From: Comamonas sp. SCN 65-56 | GTDB lineage: Bacteria; Pseudomonadota; Gammaproteobacteria; Burkholderiales; Burkholderiaceae_C | Length of the DNA: 64,000 bases | Reading direction: 5' to 3' | NCBI RefSeq assembly: GCF_001724135.1 | Contig: NZ_MEDS01000010.1 | Span: forward strand, 1-64,000 | Shown: positions 37,289 to 46,559 of the stretch, piece after piece | Layout: every line of letters starts with the position of its first letter | Numbering within the stretch: position 1 is the stretch's first letter | Made by a program: the position numbers and the translations under genes | The notes under the pieces: model-generated | The model's database searches: none | Told to the model about the DNA's origin: nothing | Seen by the model: only the letters and a program-made list of their open reading frames with translations

Positions 37289-38539
37289 ATGAGAAACGCC
37301 ACCATTGCATGCATCTCGTCCCTCGTGTTGGCTTTGTCCCTCACGGCCTGTGACGATGGGGTTGAGGAAGGCGAGGCCGATACGGCGCCACGCTATGGGC
37401 TGGCGGCGGGCGAGGAGATGGTTTCCGAGCCAAGCAGCGCGCCAGAGCCTGCGCAAGCGGCACCCCAGCCTGCGCAGAACCCGCGCCCGGCGCGGCAGAG
37501 CGGGGCCGAGCGGCCGGCAACGGCCGTCAGCACCAAGCACCTGCAAGCCGTGCAAATCATGGATCCAAGCGGCTTTGCCCAACCCGTCGTGGCGGCGAAC
37601 GCGCAGATTCCGCAGGGCTGGAAGCTGGTGGGTGGCATCCAGTGGAACCCGGGCACACCCTGCGGCAACAATCAGCTGCGCATCAACTGGGGTGCGGTCG
37701 CGCCCGATCAGATCACCGCCATCGGTGCGCTGCCGGGCTTCAACTGGCAGGTGGCCGGTGCGGCGCAGCAGTTCAACCCGTGCCCGGTGGTGGCGGTGCG
37801 CGGCGCGCGCGAGTTTCTGGAAGCCACCGCGCGCAATCTGCGCCAGGGGGCGCAAATCCAGGGCTATGAAGACCAGACCGCCGAGGCAATGCGCCAGCTC
37901 AAGCAGCCCCTGACTGCGGGCAAGCAACTCGATGCCGGGCAGCTTCTGATTGCCTATACCGAAAACGGCGTCCCGATGCAGGAGCTGCTGCGGGCGGCGG
38001 TGCACTTCAGCACCGTCGGAAGCTCGACGATGGGGCAGGTTTACATGGTGTATGGGCACCGGGCGCGTGCCGGGCAGCTCGATGCCGAACTGTTTTCCAC
38101 CGTGGTTGCGAGCGTGCAGGGCAACCCCGAATGGCAGCAGGCGGCGATGACGCGCATCAGCAAAGCCATCAAGCAGCACCACGACGGCATCAACGCCGAC
38201 ATCAACGCCTGGAACGCACGCGAGATGGCCAAGATCAACGCGCGTGGCGCGGCCGATCGTGCGGCGATACGCGCGCAGACGAACCGCGAGATTGCCGCGA
38301 TCAACAGCCAGACGGCGGCCAACACCGCAGCCACCAACGACCGCATGCACCAGCGCACGCTGGAGGGCATAGGCGAGTACAACACCTACAACGGCGTGGG
38401 CGGTACGGCGGTGCAAAGCAGTATCCACGGCGGCGCACGGGTGTTTCAGGATACGAACAATCCGAACAACGCCTACAGCACCGATCAACCCTACGCACAG
38501 CCGCCTGGCGGCTATGTGGAGTTGGAACGCAGGCGCTGA
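37289..38539 (+). CDS. predicted lipoprotein of unknown function
   Basis: A 416-residue exported protein. The N-terminus [21 protein letters not shown] is a signal peptide with the lipobox LTAC, so it should be lipidated on Cys21. A Pro/Ala/Gln-rich linker follows (about residues 45-75). The middle holds two GxNWxxVxPxQI-like patches ([31 protein letters not shown]). Residues about 290-360 are helical and rich in Ala, Asn, Arg and Gln ([20 protein letters not shown]), resembling a coiled coil. No family is recognised. It stands alone between fumA and fumC. Confidence 0.75.
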   Translation: MRNATIACISSLVLALSLTACDDGVEEGEADTAPRYGLAAGEEMVSEPSSAPEPAQAAPQPAQNPRPARQSGAERPATAVSTKHLQAVQIMDPSGFAQPVVAANAQIPQGWKLVGGIQWNPGTPCGNNQLRINWGAVAPDQITAIGALPGFNWQVAGAAQQFNPCPVVAVRGAREFLEATARNLRQGAQIQGYEDQTAEAMRQLKQPLTAGKQLDAGQLLIAYTENGVPMQELLRAAVHFSTVGSSTMGQVYMVYGHRARAGQLDAELFSTVVASVQGNPEWQQAAMTRISKAIKQHHDGINADINAWNAREMAKINARGAADRAAIRAQTNREIAAINSQTAANTAATNDRMHQRTLEGIGEYNTYNGVGGTAVQSSIHGGARVFQDTNNPNNAYSTDQPYAQPPGGYVELERRR

Positions 38540-38598
38540 TGCGCCGGTTCATTCCCGCGCGGCAATCGATTTTTCAGAGAAGGAAGCAAAGAAGCGAC

Positions 38599-39987
38599 AT
38601 GACGAAGACTCGCATAGAACATGACACCCTGGGCAATGTCGAAGTGCCCGCCGAGCACCTCTGGGGCGCACAGACGCAGCGCTCCAAGCTGAACTTCGCG
38701 ATCAGCGGCGAGCACCAGCCGGCCGAGATCATCCACGCGCTGGCGACGGTGAAGAAGGCGTCGGCCAAGGTGAACCACGCGCTCGGGCTGCTGGATGAAA
38801 AGAAAAGCCGGGCCATCATAGCCGCCGCCGACGAGGTCCTGGCGGGCCAGCACCCGGATGAATTTCCGCTGGTGGTCTGGCAGACCGGCTCGGGCACGCA
38901 GACCAACATGAACGTCAACGAGGTGCTGGCCAATCGCGCGAGTGAACTCATGGGCGGCGAGCGCGGCGAGGCGCGCCTGGTGCACCCCAACGACGACGTG
39001 AACAAGAGCCAGTCGAGCAACGACGTTTTCCCCACCGCGATGCATGTGGCGGCAGTCGACGCGATCACGAAAAAGCTCCTGCCCGCGATTGCCAAGCTGC
39101 ACGCCACGCTCGCAGCCAAGGCCCGGGCGTTTGACGACATCGTGAAGATCGGCCGCACCCACTTGCAGGATGCGACACCGCTGACCCTGGGGCAGGAGAT
39201 CTCGGGCTGGGCCGCGCAGCTCGCGCATGGCGAGGCGCATATCCGTGCGGCGCTGCCGCATCTGTGCGAGCTGGCGCTGGGTGGCACGGCCGTCGGCACC
39301 GGGCTCAACGCCCCCAAGGGCTACGCGCAGCAGGTCGCGGCGGAGCTCGCGCGCCTGACCGGCCTGCCGTTCGTCACCTCGCCCAACAAGTTCGAATCGC
39401 TCGCGAGCTGCGATGCGCTGGTGCATGCGCATGGCGCGCTGAAGACGCTCGCCGCGACCATGATGAAGATCGCCAACGACGTGCGCTGGCTGGCCAGCGG
39501 CCCGAGGAGCGGCATCGGAGAGATCAGCATTCCCGAGAACGAACCGGGCTCTTCCATCATGCCGGGCAAGGTCAACCCCACGCAGTGCGAGGCCGTCACC
39601 ATGCTGGCCGCGCAGGTGCTGGGCAACGATGTGGCGATCAATGTCGGCGGCAGCTCGGGCAACTTCGAGCTCAACGTGTTTCGCCCCATGATTGCGCACA
39701 ACTTTTTGCAGAGCGTGCGGCTGCTGGCCGATGGCATCAATAGCTTCAACGACCACTGCGCCGTGGGGATTGAGCCCAACCGCGCGCGCATTGATGAACT
39801 TGTCGCGCGCTCGCTGATGCTGGTAACCGCGCTCAACACCCATATCGGCTACGACAAGGCCGCCAAGATCGCCAAGAAGGCGCACCATGATGGCACCAGC
39901 CTGCGCGAATCGGCGCTGGCGCTGGGGTTTTTGACGGCGGAGCAGTTCGACGAATGGGTGGTGCCGGGCAAGATGGTGGGGCGTTGA
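38599..39987 (+). CDS. fumC: class II fumarate hydratase
   Basis: The iron-free fumarase of the aspartase/fumarase superfamily. ATG 38599 gives the family start [20 protein letters not shown]; the frame is open further upstream through the lipoprotein gene end. The 462-residue product has [20 protein letters not shown], the [20 protein letters not shown] substrate loop, and the signature [16 protein letters not shown] with the catalytic Ser. FumC commonly backs up the oxygen-sensitive FumA under oxidative stress or iron shortage; that division is inferred here from both genes being present. A dispersed repeat begins at its stop codon. Confidence 0.96.
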   Translation: MTKTRIEHDTLGNVEVPAEHLWGAQTQRSKLNFAISGEHQPAEIIHALATVKKASAKVNHALGLLDEKKSRAIIAAADEVLAGQHPDEFPLVVWQTGSGTQTNMNVNEVLANRASELMGGERGEARLVHPNDDVNKSQSSNDVFPTAMHVAAVDAITKKLLPAIAKLHATLAAKARAFDDIVKIGRTHLQDATPLTLGQEISGWAAQLAHGEAHIRAALPHLCELALGGTAVGTGLNAPKGYAQQVAAELARLTGLPFVTSPNKFESLASCDALVHAHGALKTLAATMMKIANDVRWLASGPRSGIGEISIPENEPGSSIMPGKVNPTQCEAVTMLAAQVLGNDVAINVGGSSGNFELNVFRPMIAHNFLQSVRLLADGINSFNDHCAVGIEPNRARIDELVARSLMLVTALNTHIGYDKAAKIAKKAHHDGTSLRESALALGFLTAEQFDEWVVPGKMVGR

Positions 39988-40045
39988 TTTGATAGCTGAT
40001 AGCGCTTGATGATAGGACGCTAGAGGCCGATTTGATTGGTATTTT
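39987..40045 (+). repeat. dispersed ~50 bp repeat, reference intergenic copy
   Basis: tttgatagctgatagcgctt, then gacgctagaggccgatttga: two arms around a short centre, partly self-complementary (agcgctt/gacgct). This layout recurs at several sites in the window, both orientations, between and inside genes. It starts right at the fumC stop. Confidence 0.75.
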
Positions 40046-40049
40046 TACT

Positions 40050-40160
40050 CCTTCCCCCTTTGGGGGAGGGTAGGGATGGGGGCAAGGGAGCCAGCGTAAC
40101 GACCAGCCTTGTTTAACACCGCCGGCCCCCACCCCAACCCTCCCCCAGAGGGGGAGGGAG
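40050..40160. repeat. C/G-rich hairpin repeat pair
   Basis: Two related hairpins, one centred near 40060 (ttccccctttgggggagg) and one perfect at 40138-40158 (ccctccccc, 3-nt loop aga, gggggaggg), form a larger inverted unit with about 70 bp between them. The same hairpin type occurs in frame within gcvP. It lies between fumC and a DUF2945 gene and could act as a bidirectional terminator-like structure. Confidence 0.75.
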
Positions 40161-40175
40161 TTTTCCGAGGCATGC

Positions 40176-40385
40176 ATGCACACAGGTTTCAAGGTAGGTG
40201 ACCACGTGGGCTGGAACTCGGAAGCGGGCCATGTCTCGGGTACCATCGTTGCGGTACACGTGAGCGATTTCGACTACAAGGGCCATCGCCACCACGCGTC
40301 ACCCGAGCGGCCCCAGTACGAAATCAAGAGCGACCAGACCGACCATATCGCCGCGCATTACGCAAGCGCGCTGACCAAGTTATGA
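40176..40385 (+). CDS. DUF2945 (hypervirulence-associated TUDOR-like) protein
   Basis: A 69-residue protein with the DUF2945 pattern: FKVGDHVGWNSEAGHVSGTI, then VHVSDFDYKGHRHHASPERP, then QYEIKSDQTDHIAAHYASAL. It is a small SH3/TUDOR-like beta fold of unknown role. It overlaps the DUF488 gene by 4 nt (ATGA), a pairing also suggested by the similar small size and stress-type genomic context of such genes. Confidence 0.88.
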   Translation: MHTGFKVGDHVGWNSEAGHVSGTIVAVHVSDFDYKGHRHHASPERPQYEIKSDQTDHIAAHYASALTKL

Positions 40386-40915
40386 GCCTGCCATTTTTCA
40401 CCGTTGGCCACTCCACGCACAGCCTGGAGGAGTTCGCTGCCTTGCTTCAGGAGGCGGGCGTGGAGCGCGTGGTGGACATCCGCAAGATGCCGGGCTCGCG
40501 CAAGTTCCCGCAGTTCAATGAGGACGCGCTGGCGGTCAGCCTGCCCGCGCACGGCCTGGCCTATGAGCATGTGGCGCATCTGGGTGGTTTGCGTGGCAAG
40601 ACGGCCGATGTGGCGTCGGACGTCAACGCCTGGTGGGAGAACCAGAGCTTTCACCGCTATGCCGATTACGCTTGCACACCCGATTTCGACGCCGGGCTGG
40701 CGCACCTGATCGAACGGGGGCGCGAGCAACGCTGCGCGCTGATGTGCTCCGAGGTGCTGTGGTGGCGCTGCCACCGGCGTATCGTCACCGATCACCTGCT
40801 GGCGCGCGGCGAGGCGGTGTGGCACATCATGGGGCCGGGCAAGCTGGAAGCGGCGCACTTGAGCGCGGGCGCCGTGGTGGGGCAGGGTGGGGCGGTGACT
40901 TACCCCGCGCCCTAG
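40382..40915 (+). CDS. DUF488 family protein
   Basis: A 177-residue cytosolic protein. FFTVGHSTHSLEEFAALLQ opens the fold, VVDIRKMPGSRKFPQFNED follows, and the C-terminal CSEVLWWRCHRRIVTDHLL carries the conserved Cys, Trp and His/Arg residues of DUF488. Function is not established. Coupled to DUF2945 by a start/stop overlap. A 157-bp inverted-repeat element starts 2 bp after its stop. Confidence 0.9.
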   Translation: MSLPFFTVGHSTHSLEEFAALLQEAGVERVVDIRKMPGSRKFPQFNEDALAVSLPAHGLAYEHVAHLGGLRGKTADVASDVNAWWENQSFHRYADYACTPDFDAGLAHLIERGREQRCALMCSEVLWWRCHRRIVTDHLLARGEAVWHIMGPGKLEAAHLSAGAVVGQGGAVTYPAP

Positions 40916-40917
40916 GT

Positions 40918-41074
40918 GCCTGTCGGACTTGGAAATCGTCGGCTGCAAATCGACCGCAACGGCCCATTTTTCACCGTCTTTTTGCCCAATAGCTCGGCTA
41001 TTGGGCTGCAAATCCAGCAAAAACTGTGCTCGCTGGAGTCGATTTTCGCTATCGACGCTCCAAGTCCGACAGGC
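40918..41074. repeat. 157-bp element with perfect 16-bp terminal inverted repeats
   Basis: The ends are gcctgtcggacttgga (40918-40933) and its exact complement (41059-41074). Just inside, the arms keep partial complementarity (aatcgtcggctgcaaatcg against the complement of the right arm). The centre has its own hairpin, gcccaatagc/gctattgggc (around 40985-41007). There is no coding capacity. It looks like a non-autonomous (MITE- or REP-type) mobile repeat between the convergent DUF488 and argF genes. Confidence 0.8.
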
Positions 41075-41090
41075 TCCCAGGCAGAAGCGC

Positions 41091-42020
41091 TTACGCCGCT
41101 TCGCTGATGCGGCCCAGCAGAAGGTATTCCATCACCGCCTTTTGCACGTGCATGCGGTTCTCGGCCTCGTCCCAGACGACGGACTGCGGGCCATCGATGA
41201 CCTCAGCCGTCACTTCCTCGCCGCGGTGTGCGGGCAGGCAGTGCATGAAGAGGGCGTCGGGCTTGGCGACGGCCATCATTTTTTCGTCCACGCACCAATC
41301 GGCGAAGGCCTTGCGCCGCGCTTCGTTCTCGGCCTCGTAGCCCATGCTGGTCCAGACATCGGTGGTTACCAGATCGGCGCCTTGGCAGGCCTGCATCGGG
41401 TTTTGGAAAATTTTGTAGCAACCAGCGCGCGGCTGGCGGGCGCCAAAGGCCAATTTTTCATCTACTTCATAGCCTCTGGGCGTGCTCAGGTGCACGGTAA
41501 AACCCAGCAGGTCGGCCGCCTGCAGCCAGGTGTTGGCCATGTTGTTGCCATCACCCACCCAGGTCACCACCTTGCCGGCGATGCTGCCGCGGTGCTCGAT
41601 CAGGGTGAACAGGTCGGCCATGATCTGGCAGGGGTGGAATTCGTTGGTCAGGCCGTTGATCACCGGCACGCGCGAGTGCTGGGCAAAGCGCTCGATGCGC
41701 TCCTGTCCGAAGGTGCGGATCATCACGATGTCGGTCATGCGGCTGATGACGCGCGCGGTGTCTTCGATGGATTCGGAGCGCCCGAGCTGGCTGTCGGTGC
41801 TGGTGAGGTTGACCACGGTGCCGCCGAGCTGTCCCATCCCCGCCTCAAAGCTCACGCGGGTGCGCGTGCTGGCCTTCTCGAAGATCATCGCCAGCGTGCG
41901 ATCCACCAGCGGGTGGTATTTTTCGTAGGCCTTGAACTTGCGCTTGATGATCGCGGTGCGCTCGAACAGATAGGCATAGTCGTCGGCGCTGAAATCGCTG
42001 AATTGCAGGTAGTGCTTCAT
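41091..42020 (-). CDS. argF: ornithine carbamoyltransferase
   Basis: Makes citrulline from ornithine and carbamoyl phosphate in arginine synthesis. The 309-residue product has the carbamoyl-phosphate motif FEKASTRTRVSFEAGM, the FHPCQIMADLFTLIEH block, GDGNNMANTWL with the ornithine region, TDVWTSMG, and MHCLPAHRGEEVT with the active-site Cys. Between GYEVDEKLAFGA and QNPMQACQGADLV the sequence reads RQPRAGCYKIF, encoded by a copy of the dispersed repeat. The start overlaps the argD stop by 4 nt. Confidence 0.95.
   Translation of the reverse strand: MKHYLQFSDFSADDYAYLFERTAIIKRKFKAYEKYHPLVDRTLAMIFEKASTRTRVSFEAGMGQLGGTVVNLTSTDSQLGRSESIEDTARVISRMTDIVMIRTFGQERIERFAQHSRVPVINGLTNEFHPCQIMADLFTLIEHRGSIAGKVVTWVGDGNNMANTWLQAADLLGFTVHLSTPRGYEVDEKLAFGARQPRAGCYKIFQNPMQACQGADLVTTDVWTSMGYEAENEARRKAFADWCVDEKMMAVAKPDALFMHCLPAHRGEEVTAEVIDGPQSVVWDEAENRMHVQKAVMEYLLLGRISEAA
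41405..41459 (+). repeat. in-frame dispersed repeat inside argF
   Basis: Plus-strand bases aattttgtagcaaccagcgc, then gggcgccaaaggccaattttt, match the dispersed-repeat arms. It lies within argF (coded on the other strand) and introduces no stop or frameshift. Confidence 0.65.
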
Positions 42021-43231
42021 GCGGGAACCTCGCTCGTTTCGGCAAGAAAGGCTTGCACCACGGGGGTGAGGAGCGCCACGATTTCGTCGGCCTCGGCGGT
42101 GGTGAGGATGAGCGGCGGCACGATGCGGATCACGCTGTCGGCCGTCACCGAGATCAAAAGCCCCGCCTCGGCGGCGCGGTTGATGAGCACGCCGCAGGGG
42201 CGGTCCAGCTCGACGCCGATGATGAGCCCCTGGCCGCGGATTTCATTCACGCCGGGCAGATTGCCCAGAGCCTGCTGCAGCGCGGCCTTGAGGTGCGTGC
42301 CGACTTCGGTCGCGTTGGCCAGCAGCCGGTCTTGCTCCATGATGGTGAGGGTTTCCACGCCTGCCCGCATCGCCAGCGGGTTGCCGCCGAAGGTGGTGCC
42401 GTGGTTGCCGGGCTGGAACACGCTGGCCGCCACGCCTTTGGCCAGCACCGCGCCCACCGGCACGCCTGACGCAAGGCCCTTGGCCAGGCTCATCACATCC
42501 GGCATGATGCCGGCCCACTGGTGGGCAAACCATTTGCCGGTGCGGCCCATGCCGCACTGGATCTCATCGAGCACCATGAGCCAGCCACGCTCGTCGCACA
42601 GTGCGCGCACCTGCTGCAGGTATTCGGCGCGCATCGGGTGCAGGCCGCCTTCGCCCTGAATGGGTTCAAGCATCACGGCAACGATGTCCGGGTTGTTTGC
42701 GGTGGCCGCTTGCAGCGCCGCCAGGTCATTGACCGGCACGCGCAGAAAGCCTTCCATCAGCGGGCCGAAACCGCTTCTCACCTTCTCGTTGGCCGTGGCG
42801 GCCATCGTCCCGAGCGAGCGGCCGTGAAAAGCGTGCTCGTAGACCACGATCACCGGCTTGGCGATGCCCTTGTCCACGCCGTACTTGCGCGCGATCTTGA
42901 TCGCCGCCTCGTTGGCCTCCAGGCCGGTGCTGCAGAAGAACGCCTTGTCCATGTGCGCGCGTTCGGTCAGCAGCGTCGCGAGCTGCTCCTGCCCGGGCAC
43001 GTGGTAGTAGTTGGAGCAGTGGATGAGCTTGGCCACCTGGTCCTGCAGCGCAGGCACCAGCCTGGGATGGTCGTGCCCCAGCGTGCTGACGGCAATGCCC
43101 GCGAGCGCGTCCATGTATTCCTTGCCGTTCACATCCCACACGCGCACACCGCGGCCTCGCTCAAGCGCGATCGGCACCCGGTTGTAGGTGTTCATCACGT
43201 GGGGCGAGGCGGCAGCAATCGGTGCGCTCAT
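42017..43231 (-). CDS. argD: acetylornithine aminotransferase
   Basis: A PLP enzyme of arginine synthesis that converts N-acetylglutamate semialdehyde to N-acetylornithine. The 404-residue class III aminotransferase shows LDALAGIAVSTLGHDHP, FCSTGLEANEAAIKIARK, YEHAFHGRSLGTMAATANEKV, EPIQGEGGLHP, VLDEIQCGMGRTGKWFAHQ with the cofactor Asp, and MSLAKGLASGVPVGA with the PLP lysine. It is followed directly by argF (ATGA overlap), a short arginine operon. Confidence 0.95.
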   Translation of the reverse strand: MSAPIAAASPHVMNTYNRVPIALERGRGVRVWDVNGKEYMDALAGIAVSTLGHDHPRLVPALQDQVAKLIHCSNYYHVPGQEQLATLLTERAHMDKAFFCSTGLEANEAAIKIARKYGVDKGIAKPVIVVYEHAFHGRSLGTMAATANEKVRSGFGPLMEGFLRVPVNDLAALQAATANNPDIVAVMLEPIQGEGGLHPMRAEYLQQVRALCDERGWLMVLDEIQCGMGRTGKWFAHQWAGIMPDVMSLAKGLASGVPVGAVLAKGVAASVFQPGNHGTTFGGNPLAMRAGVETLTIMEQDRLLANATEVGTHLKAALQQALGNLPGVNEIRGQGLIIGVELDRPCGVLINRAAEAGLLISVTADSVIRIVPPLILTTAEADEIVALLTPVVQAFLAETSEVPA

Positions 43232-43336
43232 GAAGGCTCTCCAAAGGGTGCGGACAACACATGGGCTGACCGCAGGGGAAAGCCCGATATTCTAGGGCGA
43301 TGCGCTCATCGGTGTTTGCCGATGGCGGAGCAGGGT

Positions 43337-44587
43337 TCAGCCGCGTGCGGGTCGATCGGCGTACTTGCCCAGCTCCCACTTGGCGATGGCGTTGCGGTGC
43401 ACTTCATCCGGACCGTCGGCAAAGCGCAGCGTGCGCGCATTCGCGTAGGCGTAGGCGAGCGGGAAATCATCGCTGACTCCGCCGCCGCCATGCACCTGGA
43501 TGGCCCAGTCGATCACCTGGCAGGCCATGGCTGGCGCAACCACTTTGATCATTGCGATCTCAGTCTTGGCGACCTTGTTGCCCGCGGTGTCCATTATCCA
43601 TGCGGCCTTGAGCGTGAGCAGGCGCGCCATGTCGATCTTGCAGCGTGCTTCGGCGATGCGCTCCTGCGTGACGGTCTGCTGCGCGATGGTCTTGCCAAAG
43701 GCGACGCGGCTGCTGGCGCGCCGGCACATGAGCTCCAGCGCGCGTTCGGCCTGGCCGATCAGCCGCATGCAGTGGTGAATGCGGCCCGGGCCGAGGCGCC
43801 CCTGCGCAATCTCGAAACCGCGGCCTTCACCCAGCAGGATGTTGCCGACGGGCACGCGCACGCGGTCGAAGATCACTTCCGAATGCCCGTGCGGTGCATC
43901 GTCGTAGCCAAAGACGTTGAGGTTGCGCAGCACGGTGATGCCGGGGGTGTCGGCGGGCACGACGATCATGCTTTGCTGCGAATGCCGGGGTGCCTCGGGG
44001 TCGGTCTTGCCCATGGTGATGTAGACCTTGCAGCGCGGGTCGCCCGCGCCGCTGGTCCACCACTTGCGGCCGGAGATGACGTAATCGTCGCCGTCGCGCG
44101 CTATGCGGGTGGTGATGTTGGTCGCGTCGCTGCTGGCCACCTCCGGCTCGGTCATGGCAAAGCCCGAGCGGATGCGGCCCTCAAGCAGCGGCTTGAGCCA
44201 CTCGGCCTTGATGGCCTCGCTGCCGTAGCGGGCAATGGTTTCCATGTTGCCGGTGTCGGGCGCCGAGCAGTTGAAGACTTCGCTGGCCCAGAGCACGCGG
44301 CCCATGATTTCGGCCAGTGGCGCGTATTCCTGGTTGGTGAGGCCGGCGCCGTGGTAGCCCGAGGCTTCAGCGGTATCGACTGGCAGAAACAGGTTCCACA
44401 ACCCGGCAGCCTGTGCCTTGGGCTTGAGGTTTTCGATGGTCTTGAGCGGCGTCCAGCGCTTGCCGGCCTGGGTATTGGCAGCGAGTTCCGTCGCGTGCTC
44501 CTTCTCGGCCGGGTAGATGTGGTCATCCATGAACTGCGTCAGTTTTTTCTGCAGTTCGCGCGTCTTGGGGGAGTATTCGAAGTCCAT
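43337..44587 (-). CDS. acyl-CoA dehydrogenase
   Basis: A 416-residue flavoprotein that oxidises an acyl-CoA to the trans-2-enoyl-CoA. Features: [37 protein letters not shown] (FAD and substrate loop), [46 protein letters not shown], and [45 protein letters not shown]-type C-terminal signature. It resembles the ACAD10/11-like long-chain group. The gene follows a phosphotransferase gene by 27 bp; this pair recurs in many bacteria and as a fusion in animal ACAD10/11. Confidence 0.9.
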   Translation of the reverse strand: MDFEYSPKTRELQKKLTQFMDDHIYPAEKEHATELAANTQAGKRWTPLKTIENLKPKAQAAGLWNLFLPVDTAEASGYHGAGLTNQEYAPLAEIMGRVLWASEVFNCSAPDTGNMETIARYGSEAIKAEWLKPLLEGRIRSGFAMTEPEVASSDATNITTRIARDGDDYVISGRKWWTSGAGDPRCKVYITMGKTDPEAPRHSQQSMIVVPADTPGITVLRNLNVFGYDDAPHGHSEVIFDRVRVPVGNILLGEGRGFEIAQGRLGPGRIHHCMRLIGQAERALELMCRRASSRVAFGKTIAQQTVTQERIAEARCKIDMARLLTLKAAWIMDTAGNKVAKTEIAMIKVVAPAMACQVIDWAIQVHGGGGVSDDFPLAYAYANARTLRFADGPDEVHRNAIAKWELGKYADRPARG

Positions 44588-44614
44588 GGGTTTCCTCGTG
44601 GAGATGGAAGGGTG

Positions 44615-45700
44615 TCACGCCTTGCGGGCGAAGGACCAGGCCAGTTCGGCCATCGGGCGGGCCTGCGCTCCGGCGGCCCTGGCCTCGCTGCTGGCGGCCG
44701 TGCCGGCCTCCACGCGCTTGGCGATGCCTTGCAGGATGGCGGCGATGCGAAACAGGTTGTAGGCCAGGTAGAAGTTCCAGTCAGCGTGCAGGCTGACGGT
44801 GTCGACGATGCCGGTGCGCTCGCAGTAGCGGTGGATGTAATCGCGCTCTGCAGGAATGCCCAGCGCTGCCAGGTCCAGCCCGCCAATGCCGCGCCCCAGG
44901 GCGTGGGGGATATGCCAGCTCATGCAGTGGTAGGCAAAGTCCGCCAGCGGGTGGCCCAGCGTGGACAGCTCCCAGTCCAGCACCGCGATGACGCGCGGCT
45001 CGCTGGGATGGAACATCAGGTTGTCCAGGCGGTAGTCGCCGTGGACGATGCAGACGCGGCTTTCATCGCGCGCGCTGGCAGGCATGTGGGCGGGCAGCCA
45101 GTCCATCAGTTGGTCCATCTCAGCGATGGGCTGGGTGATGGAGGCGCGGTACTGCTTGCTCCAGCGGCCGATCTGGCGCTCGAAGTAGTTGCCGCCCTTG
45201 CCGTAGCTTGACAGGCCTTGTTGGGCGACATCCACGCTGTGCAGCGCGGCAATCACCTGGTTCATGGCGTCATAGATGGCGCCGCGCTCGGCGGGGCTCA
45301 TGCCGGGCAGGGATTGGTCCCAGAGCACGCGGCCCTGCATATGCTCCATGAGGTAGAAGGCGCGCCCGATGACGGCTTCGTCCTCGCACAGCGCAATCAT
45401 TCGGGGCACCGGAACGTCGGTGCCCGCCAGACCTTGCATCACCGCGTATTCGCGCTCGATGGCATGGGCCGAGGGCAGCAGCTTGGCCACCGGACCGGGT
45501 TTGGAGCGCATGACGTAGCTCTGCGTGGGCGTGACCAGCTTGTAGGTGGGGTTGGATTGCCCGCCCTTGAAAAGCTCCACCTGCAGCGGGCCGGCAAAGC
45601 CGGGCACATGCCGCGCAGCCCAGGCGGCGAGCGCGTCGATATCAAAAGCCTGCTTGCCGGACATCGGGCGCGTGCCTATGAATTGGTCGTAGGATGGCAT
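44615..45700 (-). CDS. aminoglycoside-phosphotransferase-like kinase (ACAD10/11-type)
   Basis: A 361-residue protein with a choline-kinase/APH fold. FKGGQSNPTYKLVT and YVMRSKPGPVAKLLPSAHAIEREY form the nucleotide lobe. The catalytic loop is RVCIVHGDYRLDNLMFHP, followed by IAVLDWELSTLGHPLADFAYH (metal-binding Asp). In the animal ACAD10/11 fusions the kinase domain phosphorylates 4-hydroxyacyl-CoA so that the dehydrogenase domain can remove it; the adjacent dehydrogenase suggests a similar route for hydroxylated fatty acids here, by inference. Confidence 0.87.
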   Translation of the reverse strand: MPSYDQFIGTRPMSGKQAFDIDALAAWAARHVPGFAGPLQVELFKGGQSNPTYKLVTPTQSYVMRSKPGPVAKLLPSAHAIEREYAVMQGLAGTDVPVPRMIALCEDEAVIGRAFYLMEHMQGRVLWDQSLPGMSPAERGAIYDAMNQVIAALHSVDVAQQGLSSYGKGGNYFERQIGRWSKQYRASITQPIAEMDQLMDWLPAHMPASARDESRVCIVHGDYRLDNLMFHPSEPRVIAVLDWELSTLGHPLADFAYHCMSWHIPHALGRGIGGLDLAALGIPAERDYIHRYCERTGIVDTVSLHADWNFYLAYNLFRIAAILQGIAKRVEAGTAASSEARAAGAQARPMAELAWSFARKA

Positions 45701-45796
45701 GGCAGACGGTTCAAAAATGAGAGTGGCTTGCGCACATCAGACAAGCGCTTGCACGCAATTTGGCTTGATTTTTCCAGTGCAACCAGCCGCACAGTT

Positions 45797-46516
45797 CTAG
45801 AGCGCGCTTTCGGCAATGCGCATCAACGCTTCGCGCTCGCGCACCACCAGGCCGCCGAGTTCGATGCGGATGGCATTCTCGCGCTCCATCGCCTTGAGTT
45901 CCTGGTTCACGCGCTGGCGCGAGGCGCCCAGCAGCTGCGCCAGCTCTTCCTGCGCCAGATGCAGACCGATGCGGATCTCGCCCTCGTTGGCCAGACTGGT
46001 GACGCCATAGCTGCGCGCCAGGTGCAGCAGCTGCTTGGCCAGGCGCGCGCGCAGCGGCAGGGTGTTGAGGTCTTCCACCAGCCCGAAGAGCTGGCGGATG
46101 CGCCGTGCCTGCAGCCGCAAGAGCGCTTCGTAGAGTTCCGTGTGCTGGGAGAGGATCTTGCGGAAATCCGCCCGTGCCACGCAGACGATCGTGGTCTCGC
46201 CATGCGCGTAGGCATCGTGCGTGCGCTGGTCGCCATCCAGGATCGCCACGTCGCCAAACCAGATGCCCGGCTCCACGTAGGTGAGGGTGATCTGCTTGCC
46301 CGAAAGCGAAGTGGAACTGACGCGTACCGCGCCGCGTGCGCAGGCGATCCATTCTTCGGCCATGTCGCCGCGGGCGGCGATCAGCGTCCCATCGCGAAAG
46401 CGTCTGACGTAGGTGCATCGAAGAATGTCGTGTCGCAGCGATGGCGAGAGGGAGGAAAACCAGCGACCGGAATTGATCGCCTCGCGTTCTTCAATCGTAA
46501 GGATGGGTTCATCCAT
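45797..46516 (-). CDS. Crp/Fnr family transcriptional regulator
   Basis: A 239-residue regulator. Residues about 20-140 form a cyclic-nucleotide-binding-type beta barrel (DGTLIAARGDMAEEWIACARGAVRVS, ITLTYVEPGIWFGDVAILDG). The long dimer helix follows, then a winged helix (LHLAQEELAQLLGASRQRVNQELKAMERENAIRIE). No Cys cluster like that of Fnr is present. ATG 46516 is chosen since the frame upstream reads as low-complexity. It is divergent from nothing obvious; targets and ligand are unknown. Confidence 0.88.
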   Translation of the reverse strand: MDEPILTIEEREAINSGRWFSSLSPSLRHDILRCTYVRRFRDGTLIAARGDMAEEWIACARGAVRVSSTSLSGKQITLTYVEPGIWFGDVAILDGDQRTHDAYAHGETTIVCVARADFRKILSQHTELYEALLRLQARRIRQLFGLVEDLNTLPLRARLAKQLLHLARSYGVTSLANEGEIRIGLHLAQEELAQLLGASRQRVNQELKAMERENAIRIELGGLVVREREALMRIAESAL

Positions 46517-46559
46517 GGTCTGTCTTTTGGGTGACTGGGGTTGACGGCGCGATGATGCC

